64,000 nucleotides of DNA from Dirofilaria immitis (Eukaryota > Nematoda > Chromadorea > Rhabditida > Onchocercidae). The DNA lies in contig JAKNDB010000075.1 in NCBI GenBank assembly GCA_024305405.1, positions 248,001 to 312,000 of the forward strand, written 5' to 3'. Position numbers and translations under genes: made by a program. The notes under the pieces were generated by a model. The model saw only the letters and a list, made by a program, of their open reading frames with translations, was not told the origin of the DNA and made no database searches. Position 1 is the stretch's first letter, and every line of letters begins with the position of its first letter. Below, piece by piece: positions 14,142-27,700 of this stretch.

Positions 14142-17100
14142 AATGTTTCTATATTAAAAATTATGCAAATTTAATATCTCAAAAAAAACGAGATAAATTA
14201 CAAAATCTTATCTTGAATTATCATCTATTTATACTACATACTAATTAATGCGAATAAATATTTATCAATTGAAATGAGAATTATTTATAAAAAAGATTGT
14301 TTTATTTCTATGGAAATATAGCTGTAGAAAATTTGCATAATTTTTGAAAATAATTTATTAAATAAAATTAAGAATGATAAGATTATAATTTATCAAAATA
14401 TGATAGTGATATTTAAATTAGGATTGATATAATAATAATTGATATATTATTAGATTCATTTTATTCAATAAATCAATTAGTAATACTTTTTCTTTTTTAT
14501 TATCGTAGCATATAAATCATATTCCAATTTTATTTCTAACAATTATTATTTGAAATTTTATTAAATTTTTCAATTCCTTTCTTTCTTTTCTCAACTATTC
14601 TCGAATTGCCAATAAAATGATATAATTTATTTGCTTCGAGAAATAGGAAATGGTAATTATGAATTAAGGTACATTAAAGAGAACATATAATAAAAATCAT
14701 TAACTATTTGATAATATTGCTATAAAATAATTTTAATCATCTAATCAACATATTCCATATATTTCTCAGTGATAATCACTCTAGAATGATTAATTCAAAT
14801 TTCATATCAATTAATTCGATTATTATTAAATCTATTATTTGATAATTAAATAACATACAATAATCTAGGAAAGAAATTTATTTGATAAATCATCATTTAT
14901 CACTATAATATTAATCATGATTTGCTGTTATCGAAACTTCCTTCAACAAATACTTAGCGATATTATTAGTATCATGCAAAATAAAAGAATTTTTTTGTGT
15001 TGACCGAGATTTCCCATGAAAAAATTTATACCAGTATATATATATCGATGAATAAAATATGGATTAATTTTTCCTTTTCATATGTCATTTATGGTTATGT
15101 TTAATAATTTCAATTTTAATTTTAAATTTATTAATTAAATTAAAATTTCAAATGTTAATTTATAACTTAAATTGAAATAATATATTATTGATATCTAATT
15201 AAAATATTAAGCTGAATAATTTCCTGAACGATATCTTTTATTAAAAATAAAAATCAAAAGAATGACTATTAAAAATTCTAATGAAAATTTGAAAATATAA
15301 TTAAAAAAATTAATCGATTAAATTAAAAATAAAAACGTAAGTTGCTAAAAAGAATTTCGATATATTTATTCTTTAATTAGAAATTACGAATAAATCTTTT
15401 TTTTTCAAAATTTAAATGCAGAAATTATTTATCAAATTTCACTGAAGTTAAAAACCAATTATGTCCGAAATATCAAACATAATAAAAGGTTTAAAAAAGG
15501 ATATGATAAGATAATACATTGAAATGAATAACCATCAAGAAAGCTCTAATTTTTACAGAAATAATAAATATTGAAACTTGATTGATCTTAATAAATATTT
15601 AAACTTGATCGATCTGAAACTTTATCATTTTTTGATTTTAGCAAAATTTATTTACCTATCGCTGCTTTCAAATGTTATATTTTTGCATTTTTATTTTAAA
15701 TAATTTAAATTTGGAAGGAAAAAAATGAATTAATAATTTACGATCGATCCGTTATGAGAATATTTTTTATTTTAATGCCATCACATTTGTACACATAGTT
15801 CGGATATGCTTTTAATATATAAATTTATGCTTAAAAATATTTTAAAACATATATTTATATTTTATCAAATATCTATCATTTACGATATCAATACGTTATC
15901 ACAAAGTGTTGTCATCATCTCGTGTAAATTATATTATAATTCATATAGAATTATTTAATTATCTGTAAAAGCATTTTAATTACTCATAACAATTTCCAAT
16001 TTATCATTAATTATTTGTAATAAAATTATTATAATAATAATTGATATGTATATATACTATAAAAGAGAAAAGATGAGGAAAAATTTTTCGAACACAAAAT
16101 ATTTTATTTCATTTCCTTTTTTTTTAAAAAAAAAAACAGAAAACTTTTTCATTGGTTCTATTAAATCGAATTTGATACGAATAAGTTGAAAGAGAAGAAA
16201 AAAACAAAAACTTTTCTTTCTATGCTCATTTTTTTGTCGAGAATTCGAGAATTACTTAAATGCATTTACAAAATAGTCAGCATGCTACTACTAATGTTAT
16301 AGCAATTGTTATTCTCTTAATTTTAATTCTCTTCGTAATTCATTAAATGTTTCAAACTGAAATAAAAATCGATTTATTCATACTGAATTACTTATTTACT
16401 TATTTATTTGATTACTCGCTTCTTTAATTATTCAGATTTTTGATATAATTTAATTTCGGAATTGTTATTCATAGTCGTTTACTATTTTGTCTCTTGTCTA
16501 ATCTTAAATTTTATTTAGCGATAAAATAAATAAATAAATTTTATCAATTTAATCAGTTAATTCAGCATTACTAGTATTTATGATTATTTTATTATTGCAT
16601 GCGTAAGTGTAATTTAACGTAGATGTCGAAATAATTGAACGATTAATATAAAATTTTCATATTATATCGAGATTCATTGTATGATAGAAATTCTCGAAAG
16701 TTCGAGAATGATACGAGCATTATGAATTTAATTTCAGAATACGCTTAATTTTTTTTTGCCCCAGAATTACATTAAAATATACATCATGCTTATAATTTAA
16801 TAGCTCAAAATGTACTTTTTAATATTGGAAATTTCAAAAATCAGGTATCAATTTCATTATTTCAATTACACATACTTTACAGTTTTTTTCTCGAGAATCT
16901 AAACTTCATTAAACCATTTTCGTATATAAAAATGATGATATCATTTTTATCACTTTTATTTCGAAGTTTCATTTTTTTGCAAACAAAAAGAAAAATTTCG
17001 AATACTATTTTTTGTTTTAAAGTTAGTAAAATAAATTATATTTTGTTTATTTTGAATAATACTTTCAAAGAGTTTGAAAATTTTACAATTTAATCATTTA

Positions 17101-20100
17101 AACAATTTATTCATTATATTATCCTTATGATATGAATTTTTGATATATTAACATTTTTATGATTTCCTTTAATTGAAATTAAAATTTGATAAAAATTAAT
17201 TAATTACTTGTTTAATCGATTATTAACAGATAGATTCTTTTTTTTTTTATTTAAAAGCTTATATTTTCTAATATAATTGCTACTTTCAATTTATGCTAAT
17301 TTGTTATTACTATCAGTTATTAATAATTATCAATGTTTATCATTATTATTATTATCGTTATTATCACTACTGTAGTATTAGCAATAATTTATCGAGAATT
17401 GTATTATTTCAATAATGAATTAATTGCATCGAGAATAAATGCAGTCTAATATGATGTAATGTAGGATATATTGTTACATAAGGTAAGATAATTAACATAT
17501 TTGTACCTGCGTAAAATAAACATTAATTAATTAATACGCATTAAAATGCTTCAATATCTTGTGACGATTATTGATTAATTGAATTTTTATAATATTAAAA
17601 TAAATTTTAGAAAATAATCAAAATAAAATTAAGGAAAAGATTAGATTACGTCATTTTACTTTATTTAAATTTATCCAATAATTTGATCATATCTTCCAAT
17701 GAAATATTACTATAATGTTAAAATTGCTAAAATTATTAATTAAAACTATTACAATGATTTATGATTATTTTTTTTTTAGATTGTTCTGAAATTATCAGAA
17801 TTTTTGATTATCAATGATTGTTTTCTTCCATCTCGAACTAATCACCATTATTGATTATAACTGATTTTTTTTAATCTGCATTCTAATCATTATTAGCGAT
17901 TTGCATTGAATTTTTACATTATCATGAAATAATCATTATTATTGATCACTAAGTGATAATAATTACTTCACTACATAATTATATTTCATTTTTTTTTGCA
18001 TACCAAAGAACTTGCTCTATGTATATATATATTTATATTTATATTTATGCACATATATTTTTACCAATTCATTTTATCATTTTCAGAAATTCCTGAGAAA
18101 TTCAAACTCAAAAGAAATAAATAAAATAATGTGAGAGCTTGTTTTATGAAGTGAGAAATCAAAATGAAAAGAAAGAAAAAAATGAAAGAGCAAACAATAA
18201 TGAAGAGAAGAAAAGAAAAATAAATAAACTTATGCAAATTTAGTAATGGCATAATTTTCGAAATAATTAATAATAAATATTAAATACAATAAATTTAAAA
18301 TAATAAAAATAATATTAAAAAAGCATATGTATGATATGATAGTTATTTTGTATTCGTTATCATTCATATCATTAGATATTAAATATTTAAATATTCTAAT
18401 ATTTAGACATAAGGATAACTTATTTGTAATATTAAGGAAATTGAAATAAGTATTAACAAATTGAAATAATTAATAATAAGAAATTGAAAACTCAGATATG
18501 AGCTCGTTGCATAATAAAATTTTATCATATCACATTTAAATTGTTATAATTATGATAGATATATAAATTTGTTAATGGAATATATTGATAATGCATTTAA
18601 AAATTTCTCAATAAAAATAAATAAATAAATAAATATTTCTGTTAGTGACATTTTTAATTTGGAATTTCCAATTTTTTTTCTGCTTAAAATATTCAAATTG
18701 GAAATTTGAAAAAATTTAAAAAGTTATTTTTAATGCTTTTTAAAATAAATGCCATCTAAATATTAGTTAAATAAAGTATTAAAATTAGGATATAATAAAT
18801 TGAGAAAATCTCGAGATTTTGATATAATTACAATAATGTAAAATTTTTATTGATAAATATGAATTGTTTAAAAATCAAAAGGATCAGAATGATAGATAAT
18901 CAATTGATTATTTTGAATCAAACAATAATTAATTTTATTTGATTCTTTTTAAAATTTTATTATATTTTTCTTTCAAATTTCTATTTAATTATTAGCTGAA
19001 ACTGAAATTTTTTGTTTTTTTTTTAATTTTTCTAATTATTAACTTTTTATAAATTGGTAAATTAGTAAAGTTTAATAATAAAAAGTGCCATTAGGCTTTT
19101 ATTCATTTCTTCCTATCCATTTCATAAAATAAACTTGGCTTCACGTAAGTTACAGATGCAATAAAAATAATTCAAATGTTCGCCTCTATCGCTTTTGTTC
19201 ATTATTTTCCTCATGAGAATACTCTATGGAATATTCTTGAGAAAGCATCTTAAAAGATGGATAAGTTTTAATTTTATTTTTAGAACAAACACAAAAAGAA
19301 AGAGAATTGTTACTGATATATTTCATTGTTTTCGTTTTTTTTTTTTTTTTTATCTTTCATATTCACACTCTTATCTTTTATAATTTCTTTTTTCTTTGCT
19401 TTTTTTTAAATTAAAATTTCATATTAAAAAAACGAATGAATGCTTCAAGTAAATTAGAAATTTAAAAAAGAAAAATTAAGGAAAGCAATGAATTTTTGAA
19501 ATTGTTATCTGCCATATGCAACAGCCTATTAAGACAGGATATAAAAAATCTAGGCTTAGCAAATATCCTGTAGAACCTAGGCCCATATAATCTAGGCCTA
19601 TAAAACCTAGGATTATAAAAGACACGATAATTTATTATGTTACAAGAAATTTGCTTGAATAAATGAAAAAAAAGCAATGAGATCATGATAATTTATCTTT
19701 TATTACCTTCTCAACATAATTTAAATTTTTGATTAATTTTTTTGCAAATTAAAATTTTAAAAAATTTGTGTTTCAATTTTGCAATTATATTTTTCGTCTT
19801 AATTTATTTTCTTCTTTTCCAATTTCTAAATTATTAATTTATATTTCATTCTAATTAATGTTTATTTATTTGCTAGATCAAATGATAGTAAGTCTTATAT
19901 ATCTCCTAATTAACTTATAATTATCTTATCAGATTAAAAACTTCTCTTATCGACGATATTTGTATCATTTCAATTCGTATAAATATAAATAATTGGGATG
20001 AAATCATAATTTATATAAATTATTTTCAGCTAATAATAGATCCTTTTTATTTTTTATTTTCTGCTTAACTGATATTATCACTTTGAAAATTATATATCAA

Positions 20101-21801
20101 ATTAATTTTAAAAATAGATTATTATTTTGTTTACATATCACATATTTACATATCATAGGATAATTCTATATATCATTATATCAGTCATCATTGATATTAT
20201 GCATTTAACACTTGCTTCATAAGTTTTCAGTCTTTGATATTTAAAAAAAAATGTTAAAATCGAGCTTCCGATAATTTTATAAGCTTCGAATCCAATCCAT
20301 CTACTTATCTGTATTCTATTTCAATTACTATTAATTTCTGCACTAAATAAATTGTATTATTCTTATCATTTCCGATTTTAATTAATTTTTTTTTAAGGAA
20401 TAATAAAACATTTGCATATAAGAAATGGGACGAAGGCAATTTTTTTGTCAATGATAATATCATTTTAAATAAATCAAATTTAATTTTAATTAATAATATT
20501 TCGAAAACTTCGGCTAACTGAATTACAATTCATTAAATATATCACGATTAAATAAAAGAGAACAGAAAACGAAGAAAACAAATATCAAATATAATAATTA
20601 TTTAAATAATAATATTAATTAAAGTAACTATTTGGCTCATTAATATCTCATTGTCTTCTTGCTTTCTTCATGTTTATAATTATAATTTTAATTTGAATAA
20701 AATCAAAATTTTATTCAAATTAATTGCTATTTATTCCAAAAAATTTTCCATTGTTTTTTTGCCATAATTCGTTAAATTGGGCTTCGTTAAATTTGAATTA
20801 GACAATAGATGAGAATTTGCAATTCAGTTTGAAGATTTAAATTAAAAGTTTATCGGATATGAAATAATAACATTAAACAAATTAAATTAACGGAAAAATT
20901 CTAAATCATTTACGTCGTTATTTACGTAAAAAGAAAAAGATGCTTAAGTTATTGTTCAAATAATTAATTAATTTAAAATTAAATAAATATAATTAATAAG
21001 AAAATCAAAATAACAAAAATTAAGTATAATATTAATATGCTTCAAATATAATTCAAAAAAAAAGAAAAGAAATTAAATTAGAATGGAAATAAATATGAAA
21101 ATGAGATGTCGTTAAGCAAAAAACAAGTGTGAGGTAATTAATGAACGAATTAAAATTAATTATTAGAAATGAAAAATTAAATTAAAATTGGAAAATAAGT
21201 ATGAAATTGGTCGATAAATAAAATTATTTTAAAATACGAAAAAATAGCGAACAATTGAAATGAATAAATAAAAAGCGATTAAATTTAAAAATAATTATGC
21301 CTTATTTGATAATAGTCCAGACTCCATTTATCAAGAAATGAAGCCTCATTTAGATTTATGAATAAATGCTTATTTCATAATGTATTATTATGATGTTAAT
21401 AATCAGTTAGCTAATCTCGACTAATGAGCGAATCCATGCCTGCAATATAAGTAAAACTGAATGAATATATAGACTTAATTATTTTTGACAAATAAAAGGT
21501 GTTATAAAGCGATGATTCAGCTATAAGGCTTGTTCTGAATAATCATTAATAGGCTAAATATATTCTATGACAAGTACAAACCTAGGCTTAGTTTTTGTCA
21601 TCTGGTCTTATGCTTAGTATAAATTTATTCTTCATTACCTGCCTTTATGCTTAATAATAAGCCTAGTTTCAATAATTTATGGAAGTTAAACATATTTTAT
21701 GCCTAGTATAAGTTCATGCTTAATCCAAATCTGGTTTTGACTTAGTAAATAAATGGTTTTGATAATATGATACATAAAATGATATAATTTTTTCTAATTT
21801 T

Positions 21802-21822
21802 AAGTTAACTTCAAGTTAACTT
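21802..21822. promoter_or_regulatory. Doubled palindrome upstream of the insulin-like gene
   Basis: Two copies of the perfect palindrome AAGTTAACTT, at 21802-21811 and 21813-21822, with one base between them. The repeat period is therefore 11 bases, about one helical turn. The pair sits roughly 105-125 bases upstream of the insulin-like ATG and just before a strong splice-acceptor-like TCTTTCAG at 21832-21839. The placement suits a promoter element; the binding factor is unknown (GTTAA half-sites recall homeodomain or HNF1-type sites). Confidence 0.4.
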
Positions 21823-21831
21823 AAAGGTTAA

Positions 21832-21840
21832 TCTTTCAGG
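21832..21840 (+). promoter_or_regulatory. Candidate trans-splice acceptor of the insulin-like mRNA
   Basis: TCTTTCAG followed by G, 87 bases before the ATG at 21927. Nematode pre-mRNAs commonly receive a spliced leader at such a site. A 5' UTR cis intron would look the same, so this is an inference. Confidence 0.4.
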
Positions 21841-21926
21841 TCATTCAAGGACCTATTTCATCATATATGCTATCATCAATATTATTCACATAAAGTACTT
21901 AATAATTTAAATATCACCGATCAATT

Positions 21927-24145
21927 ATGCGATTGTCACAACGGATTTATCTGTGGTACTATCTATGCTCTTTCCTCGGCTTATCAATAACAGGTTATTC
22001 TCGTAAGAAATTTTTGTGTAATTTAATAATATTATTATTAATTCTAACAATAATTTACCTTACAATAATTATTTTTTAAATGAATCATTCGTATTATTTT
22101 AGCAATATATTAAGATATCAACTAATTCATTTAAATATTATCAAATGATAACATCACTAAACATCTTTTATCAAATATTCATGATCTCTTAATCATTTTA
22201 CTATCACTTAAAAGAAAAAACATCGTCCCCTCATTCGTTTTAATATAATCATTTTGATAGAATTAAATTTAAGCAATGAATTAACGAAAAATCGGAAATT
22301 TATTTTCAACAAAAATAAATAAATTATTTAGAATGAAATATCTAATTCCTACATTTCGATATGTTGAATGTGATCTAAGATGAATTTATGCGAGAATTAT
22401 AGTTAATGATTTTTATTTCCCAAAACTCGAGATATTAACGAAATTCCAATAATCCTAATAATAACATGTCACCGAAATCTTTCATAATACTTTTAGTAAT
22501 ACCAGTTTAAAAATTGAAATTATTGTAGCAGCACAAAATTTCGGATCATTAGTACTCTGTCCACCAGGTGGTCAAACATTCGCGACTGCATATATGATGG
22601 CATGTGAAATGAAGAAACGACGTCGCAAAAGAGATCTTGGTAAAAACTAATCTTAAAATTCAAAATAAAATGAAACTTTATTTTGAATACACAATTATCT
22701 ATTGCAATTTTATATTCATAGAATTAGATTTATTTCAGTATTCCATAAATCTTTAATTATATCCTGAAAATATACATAGATACATCGAGATAGATTAGAA
22801 TGGATAAATCTAATAATTCGATCAGTTTTGCAATTCAACCGAAAAAATAAGCCTTTTGCAATCATCTTTTGAAATTCAATTAATTCTAAATTATCATTTA
22901 AATGTAACGAACATTTGAAAATATTAACAATCTGTTGAGGAAATTAAAAAAAACCTTACAGCCCGTTAAGCACGATAAAATTAAATTTCAATACCTATAT
23001 AAATCGATTTTTTCCATTTCCTTCTCTTCTCACTTTTACCATCTTCCAAAATTTTATAATAAATATGCCCATCTTACTTTAAACAACAATAAATAAATTT
23101 CAAAATTCAGAAATGAAGCAAAATGTTTGAAAAAACAAACAGTCAGTGTTTTTTTTAATTTTATCAATTATTTCTTTTTAGTTTTCTTTTTCCAATTTAT
23201 TTTGTATTTAACTAAGCATTAATTAGCAAAAAATAAATAAATAAAAATAAAAATAAACACTTGCATCATTTCGAAGTACAAATATCTCTTCCGAAATACT
23301 TGCTAATTATAAAGCATTATGCATCAATTGCTTCTCAATTTTTAATTTGGCCAATATATTTAGTCAATTATTGAACCGATGAGACTTCAAAAATCGTCTA
23401 GCAACGGAGATTTTTTATCTTAAATTGCAATTAATAACAAACATTTCACAACAATATTCAATCGCCTAAATTCCATTTTTGCATAGAACACAAAATTTAA
23501 TTCAATAGGAAGGAAAAAGTTTTCATAACTTATATATAATATCAGAAGTAAAATGTATGCATGTATATATAAATTCTAAATAATTTAAATAAATTAATCA
23601 CATTTATATTTGCTCCTCTGATGAGGTGCAGACTAGAAAGAGAAAGATACGAAAAAGAAAAATAAAAATAAGAGAAAAAATATATCCAACGACGAAGACA
23701 AACTTAAGTTGGAAGTCAAATTTTAATTACAGTACCTTGAAACAAATCATTGATAAGATAAAATGATTCAAAGCTTACGAAAAAATTCATAAGAAAAATT
23801 GAATGTGCGTAGAGTTGAAAAACCAAAATACTTCAATAATTTAAATAGTTCAGCAAAATAGAAGCATATTTATAAACTATATTATTTGGATGATATAAAT
23901 AATGCGAAGATCATAACATCCTTCATTTAAATAAATGAATTTTGATCTTCTAAAATAAACACGCTTTGGAATATTGAAAATTCGAAAATCGAATATAATA
24001 TTAATCGAAAGTTAGAAAACTTTCTATTTCAGGAAATCCGATGCGACCAGCAACATTTAAAGAAGTTCAAAATATATGTTGTGAAGTTGGCTGTGAATTA
24101 CGAGACTTACTGAATTATTGCGACCCATTCGGATGGTTTGATTAA
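21927..24145 (+). CDS. Insulin-like peptide precursor (CPPGG type, like INS-17/INS-18)
   Basis: Three exons: 21927-22002, 22529-22639 and 24033-24145, GT..AG and in phase, 99 residues. Residues 1-25 form a signal peptide (MRLSQRIYLWYYLCSFLGLS...). The B-chain part has C36-P-P-G-G and C51 (14 residues between the two Cys). Next comes the basic site KKRRRKR at 54-60. The A-chain part has C78 C79 E V G C83 and C92, i.e. CC-x3-C-x8-C, the standard insulin A spacing, and ends CDPFGWFD. C. elegans INS-18, as I recall it, shares CPPGG, a run of Arg after the B chain and a C-x-PFG end. Only one obvious convertase site is present: the 17 residues between KR and the A-chain Cys pair have no second dibasic site. 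The intron splits the B and A parts just after the cleavage site, as in many insulin genes. It should act as a secreted ligand of a DAF-2-type receptor; agonist or antagonist cannot be told. Confidence 0.93.
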
Positions 24146-24721
24146 CTAATCAGATTATCCTTGTTTCGACTATAATATATCTGTACCACCTTCCCACTGA
24201 AAAAAACATTTAATTATTACTTCAGAGGAACAACAACTTTCGATTTTTTGGAAGTTTTTAACCAGATAAAGTTTCAAATTGAATTGAAAATCCGTAAAAT
24301 AAATAGAGAAATCAATATATTTCCCTCTTCATGACAGAAGCTTTCAAATAAGTATGAAACCAAATAATTCCGATAATTCATGTCAATTAAATAACATATT
24401 CGTTGATAAAGGAAGAAAAGGCTGATTAATTTATTTGAACATGGATTAAACAAACAAACTTATTTCACTAATATGAAAAATTTTGAAAAGATTTTTTCTT
24501 GAAAGTAATTAGTACAAGATATTTTCTAAATGTTTGATACAGTCTAATTATTTTTATAATCACGGGAAAATAAATTAGAAATCTTTTAAAAGGTTGTATA
24601 TTTCAAAATTGCGTCAATAATTCAAAATTTGTAGCGAAATTTATGATTAAATGTTTAAATAGAACAAAAAAAATGCTGAAAAAAGTAAATTCTGTTAATT
24701 TGTTGCGCGTGTGAAATTTAT
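24146..24721. other. Convergent 3' spacer, insulin-like gene and mau-2
   Basis: 576 bases between two tail-to-tail stop codons. It contains the AATAAA at 24298 and an AATAAA on the minus strand at 24717-24722 that overlaps the mau-2 stop. I see nothing else here. Confidence 0.6.
24298..24303 (+). terminator. Poly(A) signal AATAAA of the insulin-like gene
   Basis: AATAAA about 150 bases after the insulin-like stop codon at 24143-24145, in the spacer before the convergent mau-2 gene. Confidence 0.55.
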
Positions 24722-24722
24722 T
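24717..24722 (-). terminator. mau-2: Possible AATAAA for mau-2
   Basis: TTTATT on the plus strand, i.e. AATAAA on the gene strand, overlapping the stop codon by one base. It is very close to the stop, so the working signal may be further downstream. Confidence 0.3.
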
Positions 24723-27700
24723 TAGTAACGTATTTCGACAATCAGTTTTACTCTAGTAAGATATACCTGAATCAATGAATGTGCAGGTGAGTTAACAGCA
24801 TCTTGTATGGCTTGTAAAATATGCGCTTGCATTTGATCAAATTTTATTTTAACATTTTTTGCTTGCTCGACATGTCCATATTGCATTTGGGTTTCTGAAA
24901 ATCATTTCAATTAGTTAAGATGAATGATTTGAGTGGAAGAAAAAAATCCTCGAATGAATGGAAAATTTCCTTTTTGCTATAAAATATTTGAAAACTTTTT
25001 GAGCTTTTTTTCCACAGACAATTCCAATGCTAAAATTTCCAAAATTGAATAATCTGAATTAAATTTGAGCACTTCTTATGGGTTAGATTTTATTTAAAAC
25101 TTTATAGCTTTTATGTCGCTGCTTATCAGAAAATATTCAAAACACTATTATTTATGCTTTGCAATGAATTGAGTTTACAGAATTTCAATATTTCAAATCA
25201 ATCCTAAAGCATATTAGAGATTTTGAAGGCTATGCTGCTAATAAGAAAAGTTTCAAAATTAAAATGATTTATAAAAATTTCTGTATCGATAGCGAAATTG
25301 ATTTGATTAATTAACAGCTTAGTGAAAATAATTTAATAAATTTAAATTACAGTTGCTTCAATGATCCCTTGTAAAATTAATTTTACATCTGAATACTTTT
25401 AATTGTTTCATTCCATTCAATCTTTTGAATAATAGTAAAAATTTTTTAGCTAAATTTTAATCAGAAGAACAATATTTACCATATCTTTCTTAACTTAAAG
25501 AGATGAGTAAGAAAGAAGAATTAATTGTAATAAATTATTCGTTATTCATTAAAAATAAAAACAAACCATATATAATTTGATTTAACCACAACGCTAACGA
25601 ATGATCAGAACTTTTTGTTGCAAAATTATTTGCAGCAATTAACATATCAGGTACGTCAACAGCGACTAATTTAGCGGAAAGAAGCGTTGCAAGGGCTTGT
25701 ATCCGTGGCACACCCTCATCACGTACGATTGTTACACTATCTGTTATATGACTCCTGGAAAATTGTCATCTGTTTTCTTGATATTTGTGAAATGAATACT
25801 GTATATTATCCATGCAATTTGCAAAAAAGGAATCTCCTCTTTTTGTTCATTTTCATCCAAATCATGGGTACTGTATACTAACTCTTTTCATACAGAAATA
25901 TTTTTTAGGAGATAGGTATTATTAAAAATTGCTCCATAAAACAAATCTCAATACAAATTTCAAAGGCCATTTTAATTAATAGTTGATAGAGATGGAAAGT
26001 TACTAAGCTCTGCATTATATACTTCATCTTATAGTTCCTTAAAGATAGTTAAATCATCATTTATGCTGATTAGCAAAACTATAACAAACAGAGCAACCCA
26101 CAATGAAGGATTTTTAACTTTTATGTTTATAATATAAACAAAAAATATCAAAGTAAATCATCCTAAAATTTTTCTCCACAAGTAAACTAACTCGTCAAAA
26201 AAATAAATAAATTATATTTTAATTATATGCAGAAATTAATATTCAATAAACTTACTTCGCTTCTTGCAATCTAGAATGTAAATAAGAATGCAATGCATGC
26301 ACAAAATGAGCGGATGCTTTCAGAAGAGACGAACTGGACTGCAATTTACCAGGTGTAATTCTTTCGAATAATCCGTAAAAATCAGCTTCACGACATGTCA
26401 TTAAATATAGAATAGCTAAACTTAAATTTACTACAGTCCATGATTCAGTGTCTTTCGCTGTCTGTAAAAATATATTATTTAGAATTCAGCATTATATACT
26501 TCTTAAACATAATTAAGAAAATCAATGTAAAATAAGAAGCATGCGAAATATTAATCACATCATACAATCATTATATACATAGATATAATCTACGTATACG
26601 AATGTGCATGTAGTCTGGAATTAAAAAAAAAAAAAACTATCAAGAGTAATATTATGAATACTTGAATATATACGTATAAATGAATTAATAATTTACCCTT
26701 AACGCGGCTTGGAATTGTCGTTCTGCGTCATCTGGTAAATGTACAAACCAACAGTACATACCCTAGAAGATCCAAAGTACAGATTTGGTGATCATTTAAC
26801 GGGAAAAGCAAAGACCACTATTATTGTAAAAATAATTCATTCTAAACTTTTTTCATCTTCCCTTTCTTCTTTATCGTTTTTTTTCTTTTAACCTTGTTCA
26901 TAGCTATCTAACTTTATGAATTGGAATCTATGTTTCTCAAGTATTCGCATTACTAGACAAAAATATAACCATAAAAATAACATTGTATAAGTGTCGATTA
27001 AAAAATAATGAAAATGACAATAATCAAATATCCTAGCATATATGCATGCTATCGTAATTGATGGCTGTGCGAGAGTACTAAACTTACCAGCAGTGTATGT
27101 AACTGAGCTTCAAAATGACTAAATAAATCGGTACTTTGTCTCATACGTTCCATCATAGCATTTAGCTGAAACGGTTAAAAATTTTTATATTTTTTCAATG
27201 AAAATTTAAACTTTTACGAAAATTTCCAATTTCCAAAATATTTTTATTCTCTTATAATAAATATTCTGAATAGCTACTGCATCATGTAATTTATAGAAAT
27301 TTCAACAGTTAAAGAGAATTGAAATATGATCAGCAAAAGGAGCTTTAGAAATTCTAGAACTGTCTCTAGAAAACGTGCTTCTTGTACTCAGCATAGTCGT
27401 TTACTAGCAAGGAGGAAAGAGTAGCAGAGAACTAAATTTTACAACCATCTCCACAACATTCTTGTTAATAAATACATGAACCTTATATATGCATGTTAAA
27501 ACAAATATTTAAAATAGAATGTGATATATAATCTCCTTGAATATTACTGCAAAAGCTACAACGACGACAAAGATAGAATTAAACATACAACATTAATAGT
27601 CTCCAACGGTCGAGCCAACATCAGTTGTGCAGCGGAAATATTTTCTAATAATATAATTTCAAATGCAGATAATGCATCCAACGCTCCACGCCTTATTACT

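Larger units (their letters stand above)
11171..21790. other. About 10.6 kb with no supportable gene
   Basis: Very AT-rich sequence between the four-helix gene and the insulin-like gene. It holds TA microsatellites near 11590-11690 and 11980, a degenerate ACCATATAT-type repeat at about 12305-12590, a three-copy 35 bp repeat at 14036-14141, and clusters of CCTAGG/TAGGC motifs near 19545-19625 and 21590-21730. The open frames here (12304-12579, 18061-18252, 19195-19383 and 19462-19686) are products of simple sequence and have no family features. Confidence 0.55.
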
